Assembly (NCBI GenBank): GCA_021396245.1
Contig: WNYE01000084.1
Location: 62,001 to 126,000 of the forward strand
From: Sporothrix humicola
Taxonomy: Eukaryota > Ascomycota > Sordariomycetes > Ophiostomatales > Ophiostomataceae
DNA length: 64,000 bases
Direction: 5' to 3'
Part shown: positions 23,701-34,813 of the stretch, one piece after another
Layout of the letters: every line of letters begins with the position of its first letter
How positions within the stretch are numbered: position 1 is the first letter of the stretch
Notes under the pieces: generated by a model
The model's database searches: none
The model's input: only the letters and a program-made list of their open reading frames with translations
What the model was told of the DNA's origin: nothing
Program-made: the position numbers and the translations under genes

Positions 23701-26700
23701 TCCCTTATGACTTTTTTAATCTATTCTGCAGGTCACTTTATTCTCCTCGCTCCAGTCTGCCCTGTTGATGTTGCAAAAACGTTGCTGCTAAAACAACTTT
23801 AATTGCTGTTGGGGGTCAAAGGATTGCCGCAAGGCAGCAAAGAGCGAGGATGAGGATGAGAGCCAAGAACCAAGAACCGGGAAACAAGACAGTCGAGAAC
23901 AAAGGATTCTCGCAAGAATTAACCAAAATGGATTATGGCATACGGGAGATGAGCACTCTCGTCCACCGGTTCTCTCGTTTTCTGATTTTCTAGCCCTCCT
24001 CATACGAGCACACACATCCAGCGCCGCGCGCGGCAAGCCTCTGCTGGGCCGCGCGAACAGGAACAGCGTACGTAAACAGGACCTTGTGTCTTCTTGTCTG
24101 TTGTTTCGTCGCCTTGTCAGTTTTATCTGCCTGGTTGTTCCCCGGAGAGTTCCTCCCAACAGGATCGACTCGCCACCTGTTTCTCGAAGGGTTTGGGGGC
24201 CTTTGATGACTGTTTGCATCTGTATTCCTGTTTTCTTGTCTATCTCGTGTTTTCTCTGCGATTGCTGATGCTTCAGCCTCAGCGGTCCCCTCATCCACTG
24301 CTACATCCGTCCCTATTCTGACCTCTGTCATCCAGCGATCTCTATTCTGTCGCCATGTTCCCTGCCCTACTCATACGAGGTCCTATGAATCATACTTGGT
24401 TCAAGACAAGAAAGGATTTTCACAGGGCGATCCGCAGCAGTCAAGCTTTTTTGGTACTGGGTGTTTCTCTTATTTTCCTTTATTACATTCTCCATCTTTT
24501 TGCCCTCCTGTTCCTATCTGCTTTATTGCGTTTGCTGCCTGCCTCAGATCATGTTATGCACGAGCCATGCACGAGCCGCCTCTGTTTATTCTTGTTATCG
24601 ACGAGGCATATTTACGATTTTCCACTTCATCGTAATTTTTACTCCCTTCGCTTTTTCTTCAATGTCCCCTTACCTTTTTCTTATTCACACAATTTTGCCC
24701 TCTTTCTTTTTCTGCCACCCGGTTTGCTCGGCCACTCTCACCGACCGTCAGCCTCAGACCCGGTTTCCACGGTTGGCCCTCTCGTTCATGTCTGTGTTCC
24801 CCCTCCTTATTTTTGTGTCCCTTTTCCGTGCATCCCGTTCGTTCTCGTCTCGTGTGTCGTCCCTCATCTGCCCCTCACAGATGCATACACGCTCTCACAT
24901 GCCTTGTCCCTTTCATCTTCCTGTCCGTCCAACCGGTTTGTCTGGATGGTGAACGCCACGATGTCGAGCGACACGACGTGAGAAGTTCTTCTGACAAGAG
25001 AGATAGAGAGAAGTGGAGAGAGGTCTGAGTGCCTGCTGGAGCCTCTTGGCCCGACTGGGCCCCATATTTTTGTTCTTCTTATTTTTCTTTTCTCTGCCGT
25101 TGACAATTTCTGAATCCACCCTATGACGTGTAAGCCAACTCTTTCTATTCCAGGTTAGGCAGTTTCTGGCCCCCCTTCACACTTCACACTAAACAGAGAG
25201 ACAATGTACACACACAACGTGTGCCATTAACACAGGCCGTTATGATTTTCTTGTGCTTCTTTTTTATTCTAATTTTGTTCCCAATCTCCATCTATTTCCC
25301 AAACCCTTACACTCCTATTCTTCACTAATACTCTCAGCTCTTTTCTTAATACCTCGTTTTATACATGTCCTGTTCTTTTCTTATCCTATCTTGTACTTTC
25401 CAACCCTCCATCTGTACCGCTTGTACTTGACCTTAATTTTTGTCACTTTCACTCCCGCCCCTCCATCTCGTCTCTTTTGCAATTTATTTGTTTTTCCCTT
25501 CCTTTCCCGATACGCACCTCGTCACTTGGCCTGGCTCCTGGGTCTCTGACGAGTGTGGGTAGCGAGGTCCCCATCCCGAACCGCATCTTGGCTTGCTTTT
25601 CAACTGCATACACAGTACTCTGTATCCCTTTTCACAACAGCATCTGGTATCTTTGCGCCCTTGTGGCTCGTCGTCGTGTATGTTCTTGCTCTCGGACCTC
25701 AGCTCTCCATCCCATCTTTTCTACCAGTCTTTCTCTCTACACGTTCTTTGCATCGTTCCCTTTTTTCCCCTTTCTTCGTCACCCGCGTATGCTCCTCGCT
25801 TGCCTTCGGGCCTTACTTTCCTGCATCTCTAGTACCCAGGCGTGCAGCGTCGAGCCGCCCTCGTTTGCACTTTCCCTCGCTTGCTCGCCCGCCATGGCCA
25901 CTCCAGCTCCACACGAACCCTTGGTTCTGTCCTTTTTGTGCACATGAGAGAAGCATCAGAGAATGGGCGGGGCCGAAGTTGAACCCTCCCGGTGCATCTT
26001 TCTGGATACAATCACGACATTTGCAGAGCTGCAAGCGCGGGGAGATGCCCAAGATAGTCAGGTACGGCCAGGGGACAGCCAAGAATAATCAGAAATCACA
26101 AAGCATCACCATGGTCGTCGGCGGTAAAAGCGCCATTTTTCGACATGGACATTGACGAGACGAACACCCTTCGCCGGCAACATGGGCACGATTCCGAAAG
26201 CCATGTCTTGTGTCCCGTCTTTTTCGTCAACATTGTGCATCTCCATGTCCCTTGATCATGGATATTTTGTCCCTTTTCGTCCTCTTTTGTCGTTTTTCGT
26301 CGCCTCGTGCAGTTCTCGTTATCGTCCCGTCTTGAAACTATTGATTTCTTGCATTGAGTTCTTGCATCATCGATTTTCTCGTCCTTCCCCCTCTCATCTC
26401 CTTTTTTTCCCTCTTGTTCTTGTTTGCATCGTGATTTGATATCAACGTTCAGGGGTGACGATGTAAGAGAACACAAAGGCAAGGCATCTTTCTTGCCAGC
26501 TTCCCTTTTCGATTTCTTTTATTTTATTTTTTTATTTTTCAGACATACTCCCCTCTGATGCCTGTCCCGTCTCCGACACTTCCGTCCTTTACCCTCGTGA
26601 TGGCAGTGTTGACTCCTATCCAAGAGTGAAGCTTTTGTGTTTGTCATTGTTCCTTCTTTTCGATGTCAGCCTGTCGATACTCGATGCCCGAGTGCCCTTT

Positions 26701-27701
26701 GCCCCTCTTTGATCCCCCTTTTTTCTTTATTTGTTTTTATTTTTTATTTTATTAAACCATCTTTGCTCATCTGACCCCCAAACCTCTCTTGCATGCCTTC
26801 CGTCACTCACATCACATGTATCTCCCCACCATCCGTCTCTCGGATTCTCGGTTCTGGTGCTTTTGGTGCCTTTGGTGCCTGGCGGTTCATGTTCCAACCG
26901 GGCTTTTTGGTCCTTTCCCATCCTAATTCGCTATCTTCTTTTTGTTCCTTTCGTCTATTTTCTCTTGTCATCATCTCGTGAACTCGTTTATTTTCGTCTC
27001 TTTGGGCAGTCCCAAGACGTCACATCCACCAACCTGGTCCACCTGTCCCGTCTGTCGTCCCGGTTTGTCTTTTTTTCTTTAGTTTTTTCTGTTTATTTTT
27101 TAATCATCTTTTATATCTCACCGGGCACTGGATCCATGTTCGCCGTCCTGATGCCTCCTCTTGGCGTTCGTCTGTACTCCACACGCACAACCTCATCCGT
27201 TCGTTCCGGATATCACCAAGCGGATGGAGGATGAGGGGAGGTTTCTGGGCGCGAAGAAGATGAAGATGGTGGCCTCGTAACAGCATTTCCTCTTTGGTTC
27301 TGTGGTTCAATGGCTCACGATGTCTGCCTTCGGAGACATATATCCTGAAAATTTTGAACATGAAGTCCTTTGTCATTGTGGCGATGTTGATGATGACGAG
27401 TTTCAACAGGCATTTACACGCCCAAAAAAGGAAACTCAAAGATATCCAAGAACGCCTCTTTCGGAATTGCAACCTTGATGCCAAACACAAGTTCCTGGAA
27501 AGGAAGAGGCACAAGTTGTGCAATTTCCCAAGTTTCTGCCCCATGCATACGGGAACAAAAGAATTAGAAAAAAAAAAGAAGAAAAAAAAAACGAGAAAAA
27601 GAAAGAAAGAAGGCCAAAAGAACACAAGAGAGTAGTGTCTCTCCTACCATAGCCCCCATATCCATCCTACCACGTGAGATGGAGATGCGGTCAGATACCT
27701 G

Positions 27702-27730
27702 GGTGCAAGGTGCAAGGTGCAAGGTGCAAG
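27702..27730. repeat. GGTGCAA tandem repeat, four copies
   Basis: Four perfect 7-base units in a row, about 600 bases before the laccase ATG. A simple repeat with no evident function. Confidence 0.9.
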
Positions 27731-28110
27731 CCGCATGCAGGTGGGAAGAGGGTACCGTGTGTAGTCCAAGTGGAGGGGGGGTGTGAAGCGGGATGTTGAC
27801 TGACACTGACTGGCCTGACCCTCTCCCTATTGTTTGGTTCTTGGTTACCTTTCCACTTCCACTTACACTACACTTGCACTTACAACTGCTTTGACTCCTA
27901 CCTGGTCTACCCTGCCGCTGCCGTCCCTTCGTCTTGTCTTATTTCTTATTCCTATTTCTGGAACTCTGGATTTGTGGATGGCATCACTGCCTCTCCGCAG
28001 CAAGGTCTGCAGACTGCATGCAAGTCCGCCTTTTGCATCTTCACTTCACACTTTCCACTTTCCACCCTCCACTTTCTACTTACATCTCAACTTCTGCGAG
28101 TCGTCCCAAG

Positions 28111-28118
28111 TATATAAT
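28111..28118 (+). promoter_or_regulatory. Candidate TATA box for laccase
   Basis: TATATAAT lies about 215 bases upstream of the laccase start codon, followed by a CT-rich stretch typical of fungal 5' leaders. Another AT-rich match (28,249-28,263) is closer but less likely as a core element. Weak, sequence-only evidence. Confidence 0.3.
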
Positions 28119-28327
28119 ACGAGCACATCCACTTCTCTTTTTCCACATCTTGTCTCTCTCTCAGATCATCACGCTCTTCACCTCGACAACTCTTCGCCAA
28201 TCTTGTCTTGTTCAAGGCCTAGCACGACCGGCCTTGTGTCTTTCGTTTATATTTTATATATACACTCGTTATCCCTACTGTCCATCTTTTACATTTTTGT
28301 TTGCATTCTTGCCTGCACCTCATCACC

Positions 28328-30347
28328 ATGAAGTTCCTTTCTGCTCTGGCCATTGTGCCGAGCCTGCTCGGATCGGCCCTCTTCTCCCAGGTCGCGCAGG
28401 CTGCTCCCAGCGGCGAGGACTACTCTGCGGAGCTCGTGTCCCGTGCTGCCACGTGCAACACGCCGACGAACCGGGCCTGCTGGACCACGGGCTTTGATAT
28501 CAACACTGATTATGAGGCCAGCACTCCGGTCACCGGTGTTACTCGTCGCGTATGTTCCCCGTCCTATCTTCTCAGTGTTTTGTTTACATCCCTTATCCAG
28601 ACTAACAAATTAGTACACTCTTGTTGTGACTGAGGAGACGAACTGGAAGGGCCCTGATGGCGTTGTCAAGGAGCTCGCCATGCTCGTCAACGGTATGTTT
28701 ACTTTGTGAAATTCAAATTCATGTTGATAGACGCATGCTAACCTTCACAGGCTCGCTCCCTGGCCCTGTCATTACTGCCGACTGGGGTGACACGATCCAG
28801 GTCACGGTTGTCAACAAGCTCAAGACCAACGGGTGAGTTTGAACAGTGTTAACTTTGTTTGATTTTCCAGCCCTCAGAACCGCTGCTAACACCATCAAAG
28901 TACCTCCATGCACTGGCACGGTATCCGCCAGCTCAACACCAATCTGCAGGATGGTGTCAACGGCGTCACTGAGTGCCCCATCCCCCCCGGCCACTCGCGC
29001 GTCTACACGTTCTTGGCTCAGCAGTACGGCACGTCCTGGTACCACTCGCACTTCTCGGCCCAGTACGGCAACGGCGTTGTCGGCTCGATCCAGATCAACG
29101 GCCCTGCGTCGCTGCCGTACGACATTGATCTGGGCGTTTTCCCCGTGAGCGACTACTACTACCCCACGGCCGACGACATTGTCGAGTCCACCAAGAACTC
29201 CGGCCCGCCGAAGAGTAACAACGTCCTGTTCAACGGCACCAACGTCCACCCCGACACCGGCGCCGGCAAGTACGCCAACGTCACGCTGACGCCCAACAAG
29301 CGCCACCGGCTCCGCATCATCAACACGTCGGTCGAGAACCACTTTATCTTTTCGCTGGCCGGCCACACGATGACGATTATCGGCGCCGACTTCGTGCCCG
29401 TCAATGCCCAGACGGTCAACGAGCTGTTTGTCGGTGTCGGCCAGCGCTACGACGTCACGATCGACGCCAGCCAGGCCAAGGGCAACTACTGGTTCAACGC
29501 GACGTTTGTGACGAATGCGCAGTGCGGCGACTCGTTCAACCCGTACCCGGCTGCCATCTTCCACTACGAGGGCGCCCCCGGCGGTCTTCCGACGTCGACT
29601 GGCTCTGTTGCCACGCACACGACCTGTGCCGACCTTGGCAACCTGACGCCCGTTGTCAAGCGCACGGTCTCGACCTCGGGTTTCGTCGCCGACGCCAGCA
29701 ACGAGCTCAACGTCACGCTCGACCTGACGCAGCCCGGCCAGCTCTTCACGTGGAAGATCAACAACACGCAGATGATCATCACCTGGGACACTCCCGTCGA
29801 CCAGTTCATTATGAACGGCCAGAACAGCTTCCCCGCCGCCGACAACACGGTGGTCGTCAACAAGACCAACCAGTGGATCTTCTGGGTCATTGAGAACGAC
29901 CCCACCATTGGCATTGCCCACCCGATGCATCTGCACGGCCACGATTTCCTGGTTCTGGGCCGCGCCGACTTTGACAACCCGAAGCCCTTCAAGGCGTCCG
30001 ACGTGGCCTCGTTCAACGGCAACAACCCGGTCCGCCGTGACGTCACCATGCTCCCACCTCTGGGTTGGGTCGCCATTGCCTACCGCACCGACAACCCGGG
30101 CACCTGGCTGATGCACTGCCACATTGCCTGGCACGTGTCGGGCGGTCTGGCCGTCAACTTTGTCGAGCGCCCGGCCGACTTCAAGGCCGGCGTCTCGGCG
30201 GCCGACAAGTCTGCCTTTGACTCGCAGTGCAGCGCTTGGAACGCCTACTACCCGTCGCAGGACCCCTTCCACCAGAACGACTCGGGCCTGCGCAAGAAGG
30301 GCGTCAACAGCTACCTGCTCGGCACAGGCACCATTGAGGGCTTGTAA
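28328..30347 (+). CDS. Laccase (secreted multicopper oxidase)
   Basis: Exons 28328-28549, 28614-28692, 28751-28832 and 28901-30347 (introns 64, 58 and 68 nt) give 609 aa. A signal peptide (about 1-25) is followed by a short propeptide and the ascomycete laccase N-terminus around NRACWTTGFDINTDYE. All four copper signatures are intact: SMHWHG with H132 and H134; WYHSHF with H176 and H178; HPMHLHGHDF with H468, H471 and H473; HCHIAWH with H533, C534, H535 and H539. The axial position at the type-1 copper is Leu (L544), usual for higher-potential laccases. Many N-glycosylation sequons are present. The C-terminus contains DSGL, the site at which ascomycete laccases are trimmed, followed here by about 18 more residues. 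It oxidises phenols with reduction of O2 to water, outside the cell or in the wall (lignin-derived phenols, pigment or detoxification). Confidence 0.97.
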
Positions 30348-30688
30348 GCCGCTCATGTTGAGGAAGACGATTTGGTCCTCCTCCGTCCCTTCGCTCATTA
30401 ACCTTCTTCACTCTCGTTGACTCTCGTTTGATTGGCCATCACTTCTTTTCGACCCTTGTCACATTTTGGACACTTTTCTCTTTTCTTTCTGCATTTTAAC
30501 GCAAACCATGTACATTTATTTGGAATATGTTCTTATACGCGCGGCGCCTGTTGTTCTTCTTTTTTCCCTTATGAAATAAAATACAAACATTTGGATCCAA
30601 TTTTGGTTATTCTGCTTTTGTGATTTTGTGATTTTGTGATCAGTGTTCGTCATGCTTCCACTCATTTAATAAGTACCCTTAACAAACT
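30348..30688. other. Laccase 3' flank with short repeat
   Basis: About 340 bases between convergent genes (laccase plus, secreted protein minus). It includes three copies of TTTTGTGA at 30,616-30,639. No gene. Confidence 0.6.
30616..30639. repeat. TTTTGTGA tandem repeat, three copies
   Basis: Three perfect 8-base units between the 3' ends of the laccase gene and its convergent neighbour. A simple repeat. Confidence 0.85.
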
Positions 30689-31567
30689 CTAGATCCCCCG
30701 TGTCGGACACGGCTTCGACTGATCAATAATGTGCACCGTACAATCACTTGTGTACACCATTGGCGGACGCGGCGGCCGTGGAATGGCATTCGTCGGGCCA
30801 GGCGCCGCCGTGATCGTTGACCCGTTTGCATCAAGACACATCAGCCGGTCGCGCTTCGTGGCATAGGCCGTGCAGGAAGTTGCTGTTGCCGACGATTCTC
30901 TGTTGTCGTCGTCGTCGCCACCTTCGTCACCATCATCGTCATCACCTCCTGCAATCGGCGGCGTCGTCGGCCTCGGCCGCGGTCTCGGCATCGGCGTCAC
31001 CGTTGGCAGCGGCGCACATACCAGCGCATCCTGCGTCACATACGCCGTCGCCGTCGTTGACACCGTGTACACTTCATAGACCGTCGAGGTTGTCGGCCGC
31101 GGCGCGCAGTCGCACTTGGCAATGTGCGGCGCCAGGGGGCACACAATGTCGGGTGTTGGCTGGGACGGAGCGCGTGTCACTGTCACCGTTGCGGTCGTCG
31201 GGCACGCTGGGTTGCTTCCCGGAATAGTTTCGGTGACGGTGCCGACTGTGGAGGTCGTGGGCTTGACCACAGTCACGGGTGGGACGACATAGTCGCTGGT
31301 AGCACCAGTAGCTGTCTTCCGGACACACACAATGTCACAGTGCGGGAGCGGACGGGTGATCAGGGGAGGGCAGGTCTTGATGGGCGGCTGGACGACGACG
31401 GTGTGGGTGTAGCACGTGGGACACACGCTGGCCGTTCCCGCAGCTTGGTCGAGGGCTCTGTCGTGGGTCATGAGTTACAGGTTCTTCAACATGTTTAAAA
31501 GACGAAAGACTTACAAGACGCTGCAGATGAGCATGACCAAAGCGGCCACCACATTGGTGGTATTCAT
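30689..31567 (-). CDS. Secreted Pro/Thr-rich, Cys-containing protein of unknown function
   Basis: Exons, in transcript order: 31567-31515 and 31457-30689 (57 nt intron, GTAAGT...ACAG), giving 273 aa. The first exon supplies a clear signal peptide (MNTTNVVAALVMLICSVLA), which supports the splice. The mature part has paired cysteines (CPTC near its start, KCDC in the middle), long Thr/Ser/Pro/Val stretches such as PTTSTVGTVTETIPG that are probably O-mannosylated, a Pro-Arg segment (PRPRPRP), and an acidic run GGDDDDGDEGGDDDDNRE. I recognise no enzyme motif and no obvious GPI signal. It is most likely a cell-wall or extracellular matrix protein. The gene is convergent with the laccase. Confidence 0.7.
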
Positions 31568-33166
31568 GATCCTGGATATCTTGTCTTGTTTGATTTTCAA
31601 GAGGAGGGTTGACTTGGCTTCCGATGAGAGAACAAATCTTCTCTTCGAGTCATGTCCTCGCCGATACCACGATCTTTATAGAAAAACCATTCACACCATC
31701 CACGCAAAAGGTGTAACCACCCATTGACATCAAGGAGAGATGAGGAAAATGAGCTCACCACCACATATATTCTCACACACCACCCCCAAAGGATGTAAGA
31801 TGCAATGTATAAAAAAAAGCTCTCAAAAATTAAAAAAATCATAACAAAAAGCATACCACCACGTCACCGACAATAAAAAGAAACTCAGACTACGTCAAAT
31901 CACAAATTGAGACGAATGGACGAACCCCTACGTCGACGCACAGCTGTTCCCGTTCAGCCTGTTATGAGTATTCAATAACCGGGTAAAGGTAAAAATTCAG
32001 AAGAAAACCAGGCACCATAACAATGTGCTCCCAGAAACCGAGTGCGGAGACGAGCCTGTGCCACCCGTGTACCGAAGAAGAAGAAACAACGAACAAAAAG
32101 AAAACCTGACGTGAGAAAACGTGTGCACCACACACGTTACATATCCACGCCACCGGAGACCACTTCCGTCTGCCTATTCGGAGAGTAAATGAGACAAAAA
32201 CGAGATGAGCGAGATGAGCTAGCTATCCAACTGCGCCGTCCGGAAGTCATATCGCCCACGGAGCGGACGTGGCGACGGCCAACCAAGAATTCAATCCGAG
32301 ATTGGCAGTCCGAGAGTTAAAAATAGAATCAAGAATAAATTGATCGTGATATTGTGGTTCGAACAAGAGCTTAATTGAATGTCACCACGTTTTGTTTGTT
32401 TACTTCACGTCATGACTTGCACTAGTATCATGGTCTATTAATAGCAGCTTAAAAGGAGTTGCATTTTGTTTCTAGTTCAAGGCCGTAAATAGTTTTTGAA
32501 AAAAAAGAAGAAAAAAAAAGACAAAATAAGATAAACAAAAAAATATTGAAAACCTTGCTTGAAATGGGAACAAAAAGACAAATACAAGTAAAAATAAGTA
32601 GAAATAGAAGTGATTGGTAGAAGAGGGGAAGAACATGAAAAGACAAAGGCTTTTGTGTTAGGGATGCTTGGATCATGACTTCTTTTGTGTCCACCTCCAA
32701 CAGACTCGCGAGCTTCAATGTTGTCTCGTAAACCACAGGAAGCATAGCATACCTATTTTGATAGAGATATGATACGCATTGTCACATGGAGAAAAAATGC
32801 AAATTACAAGAGGCTTTTGTGTGCTGCTTGACATCGTGGGTTAAGTGTGTTTCCAACCCACCCTATTTCGTTTTTCCACACCAAGAGATGTCGGAAACTA
32901 CTAGAAAGCGAGCGCCGACACCCCGACCGGCACCTGCCGTGTCGTGCTGGTTCCGCCCACTTGCAACAGTTTCGTCCCATCTATTATTGTCCTCTGTCAT
33001 GTATTTTGGCTCCGGTGCCAGACGAGAGTTTTCATAAAAGGGACATGGAGTTCTTCTACATTCGGGGATTCCTATTGTCCTTTTCTTTTCCCCTTCTTTT
33101 TGTCTCTTTTCTTTGTTCTCAACTCATCGACTCTCCGCCTCTTTTACTTCGTGTTTTCCTTTTGTT

Positions 33167-33183
33167 GAATCCCTACGGGATTC
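33167..33183. repeat. Short perfect inverted repeat (hairpin)
   Basis: GAATCCC-TAC-GGGATTC, a 7-bp stem with a 3-base loop, in the intergenic region about 1.6 kb before the next gene. There is no T run directly after it. Function unknown; it may be chance. Confidence 0.5.
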
Positions 33184-34596
33184 AGGGTTTCGCCAATCCC
33201 GCGCTCGCCCTCTGCACTTTCCCTTCATCCTGAACTCTTGCTGCTGCCTTTTACGAACCCCAACTGCTTATCAAACTCTCCAGGCAAGAACGGGCAATTG
33301 CTCTTTCCCGGTATACCGAGTACGCAGTGCGTACCTGCCTTTTCTCGTCCGTTTTCCACGTTCGATTGCTCTTCCCCAGCATTCCATCGCTATCGCCTAT
33401 TCACATTTTAATATGGCAGTTGCAGCGAATATATGGGCGGCAGCAAACGGGGAGTTAAGCAAGCAGCTTACCCGACTTTACGTTCCCGTTTCGTGTGCTT
33501 TTTCTGACATTTTACTCTGCGAAAAGCTTTGCTCGGATGAACCAGTTCAAGTGAATAGGTAAAGCACTTGTGCTAAACCCCGAGGGTTTTGAAACCTCGC
33601 ATTCTCTTTCTGTGTTGTTCGCTCCTTCCTTTGTGCGATAGGGCGGGCGGGATGGGATGTGATGGCATATCTTACTGGCTCAGTGTTGGGGGAAGGAACA
33701 AGGCAGCATTGCCCCTCCCCCACCAAAAAATACAGCTTTTGGGAAGCTCCCCAGCAGAGCTTCATTGCCAATCCCGCCCCCAAAATGGCTTTGCGTCGTT
33801 TACTGCATGCTGCGAGTGCTGTAACGGACACGCTCTTTCTCTTAATGATCGCTGGAAGAAGTTCTTTCCAATCTGGAATTAATCAAGAGAAACACCGGCA
33901 GGACCTATCCGTCTCCGGCTGCGTGCTTGCTGTTTCCTGTCTTCTCATGATTCTTTTGTTTATATATCCTCCTCATGTTCCTGTCTTCTTTCTTCTTCAA
34001 TCGCCAATCTGACAGTGACACGCCACCAACAAACGACCAAATTCAATTCAGGGCACCCCAAAACTACGGCTCCCGACCGCCCGCACCGCGCACCAACTAA
34101 AAAAGTCGCCGGCCTCGCACAAGTCCTATCCGTCCCAAACAGGTTACAACGGGCGCCCCGTCAGTTCAGTGCTGCTGTCAACCTTTCCCACCTTTTCCTT
34201 TCCCCCCAATTCTGAACTGAATGAATCAGAAATTCAGACGACCAGCCCACTTCAACCCACCAGTAGCCAGGACTCGGGACCCACGACCGATAACCTTGCG
34301 AGCCTTTCTGCTTCGGTCTCAGCATTTGCGCCAACCAAAGGCTTTTGCTCCGTAACATACGGCTCTTCATCCCGCCGTTTCTTACCTCCTGCTGGTAGGG
34401 CTACCCTTCTTACGCCTCACGTCTCGTCTTCCTGACTTTCTGTCCCGCCTCCCTTCCCCCTCCTTTCTCCCGACGTCAACATTGACCTCAATCTCAATAT
34501 CGCCTTCAACCTCGACAACCGGGTGCACATCCCAGCCATAACCCATTTCTAAGCGAAGCCCTCTATTACAGCCACAGATAGAGACGAGCCCTTCCA

Positions 34597-34647
34597 ATGC
34601 TCGACCCTATGCCCTCGTGCAGCTCTTGCCTTCTTCTAAGCGTCTGA
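34597..34647 (+). other. Possible upstream open reading frame (16 codons)
   Basis: An ATG at 34,597 opens a 16-codon frame that closes with TGA about 165 bases before the ATG of the armadillo-repeat gene. If the transcript starts upstream of it, it could dampen translation. There is no direct evidence that it is transcribed. Confidence 0.25.
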
Positions 34648-34813
34648 TCTATATCTCTCTGCCCGCTGCTGGGGCTCCTTGTCCCTCCTCACCTCCCACC
34701 GGATCTCGACCTCCGACCCTACCCGCCTGGCTGGGTCCCGCTCTCGGCCCCGAACCGCCGGTTTCTTACAACCTACCCCTCCTTCCGAACTCCTCTCTCC
34801 GTCCACGATCACA

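Larger units (their letters stand above)
17746..28327. other. 10.6-kb region with no supported gene, upstream of laccase
   Basis: This is the longest gene-free stretch in the window. Open frames are frequent but low in complexity, follow long pyrimidine-rich (about 24.3-27.2 kb) or purine-rich (about 21.4-21.8 kb) tracts, and show no family motif or convincing splice extension. It contains TACGGAGTA/TACTCCGTA motifs near 18,572, 19,966 and 22,388, and a GGTGCAA tandem repeat at 27,702-27,730. No transposase, reverse transcriptase, terminal repeat or further tRNA was recognised. It may be an unusually large control region for the laccase, contain long noncoding transcripts, or be decayed sequence; sequence reading alone cannot decide. 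Confidence 0.5.
31568..34813. other. Intergenic region, no supported gene
   Basis: About 3.2 kb. The part from 31.7 to 32.8 kb is AT-rich, with A-runs near 32,500. From 33.0 to 34.8 kb the + strand is CT-rich and probably includes the promoter and leader of the armadillo-repeat gene. A 7-bp inverted repeat with a 3-base loop lies at 33,167-33,183. A short upstream open frame lies at 34,597-34,647. Longer frames here are low in complexity and match nothing. Confidence 0.5.

Noticed and set aside
24355..24981. Hydrophobic open frame resembling a membrane protein
   Set aside because: Hydrophobicity comes from T/C-rich composition; the other two frames over the same stretch are equally open and equally hydrophobic.
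25540..25600. Faint 5S-like word (GGTAGCGAGGTCCCCATCCCGA)
   Set aside because: No closing helix, no C-box-like sequence and no terminator in place. The true 5S gene is at 43,947-44,065.
27360..27460. TGATGATGA word that could be a box C of a C/D snoRNA
   Set aside because: No suitably spaced box D with flanking stem; isolated word in low-complexity DNA.
28719..30398. 559-codon frame antisense to the laccase
   Set aside because: Shadow of the GC-rich laccase coding strand; Val/Arg/Asp-rich with no motif. The sense frame has all four copper signatures.
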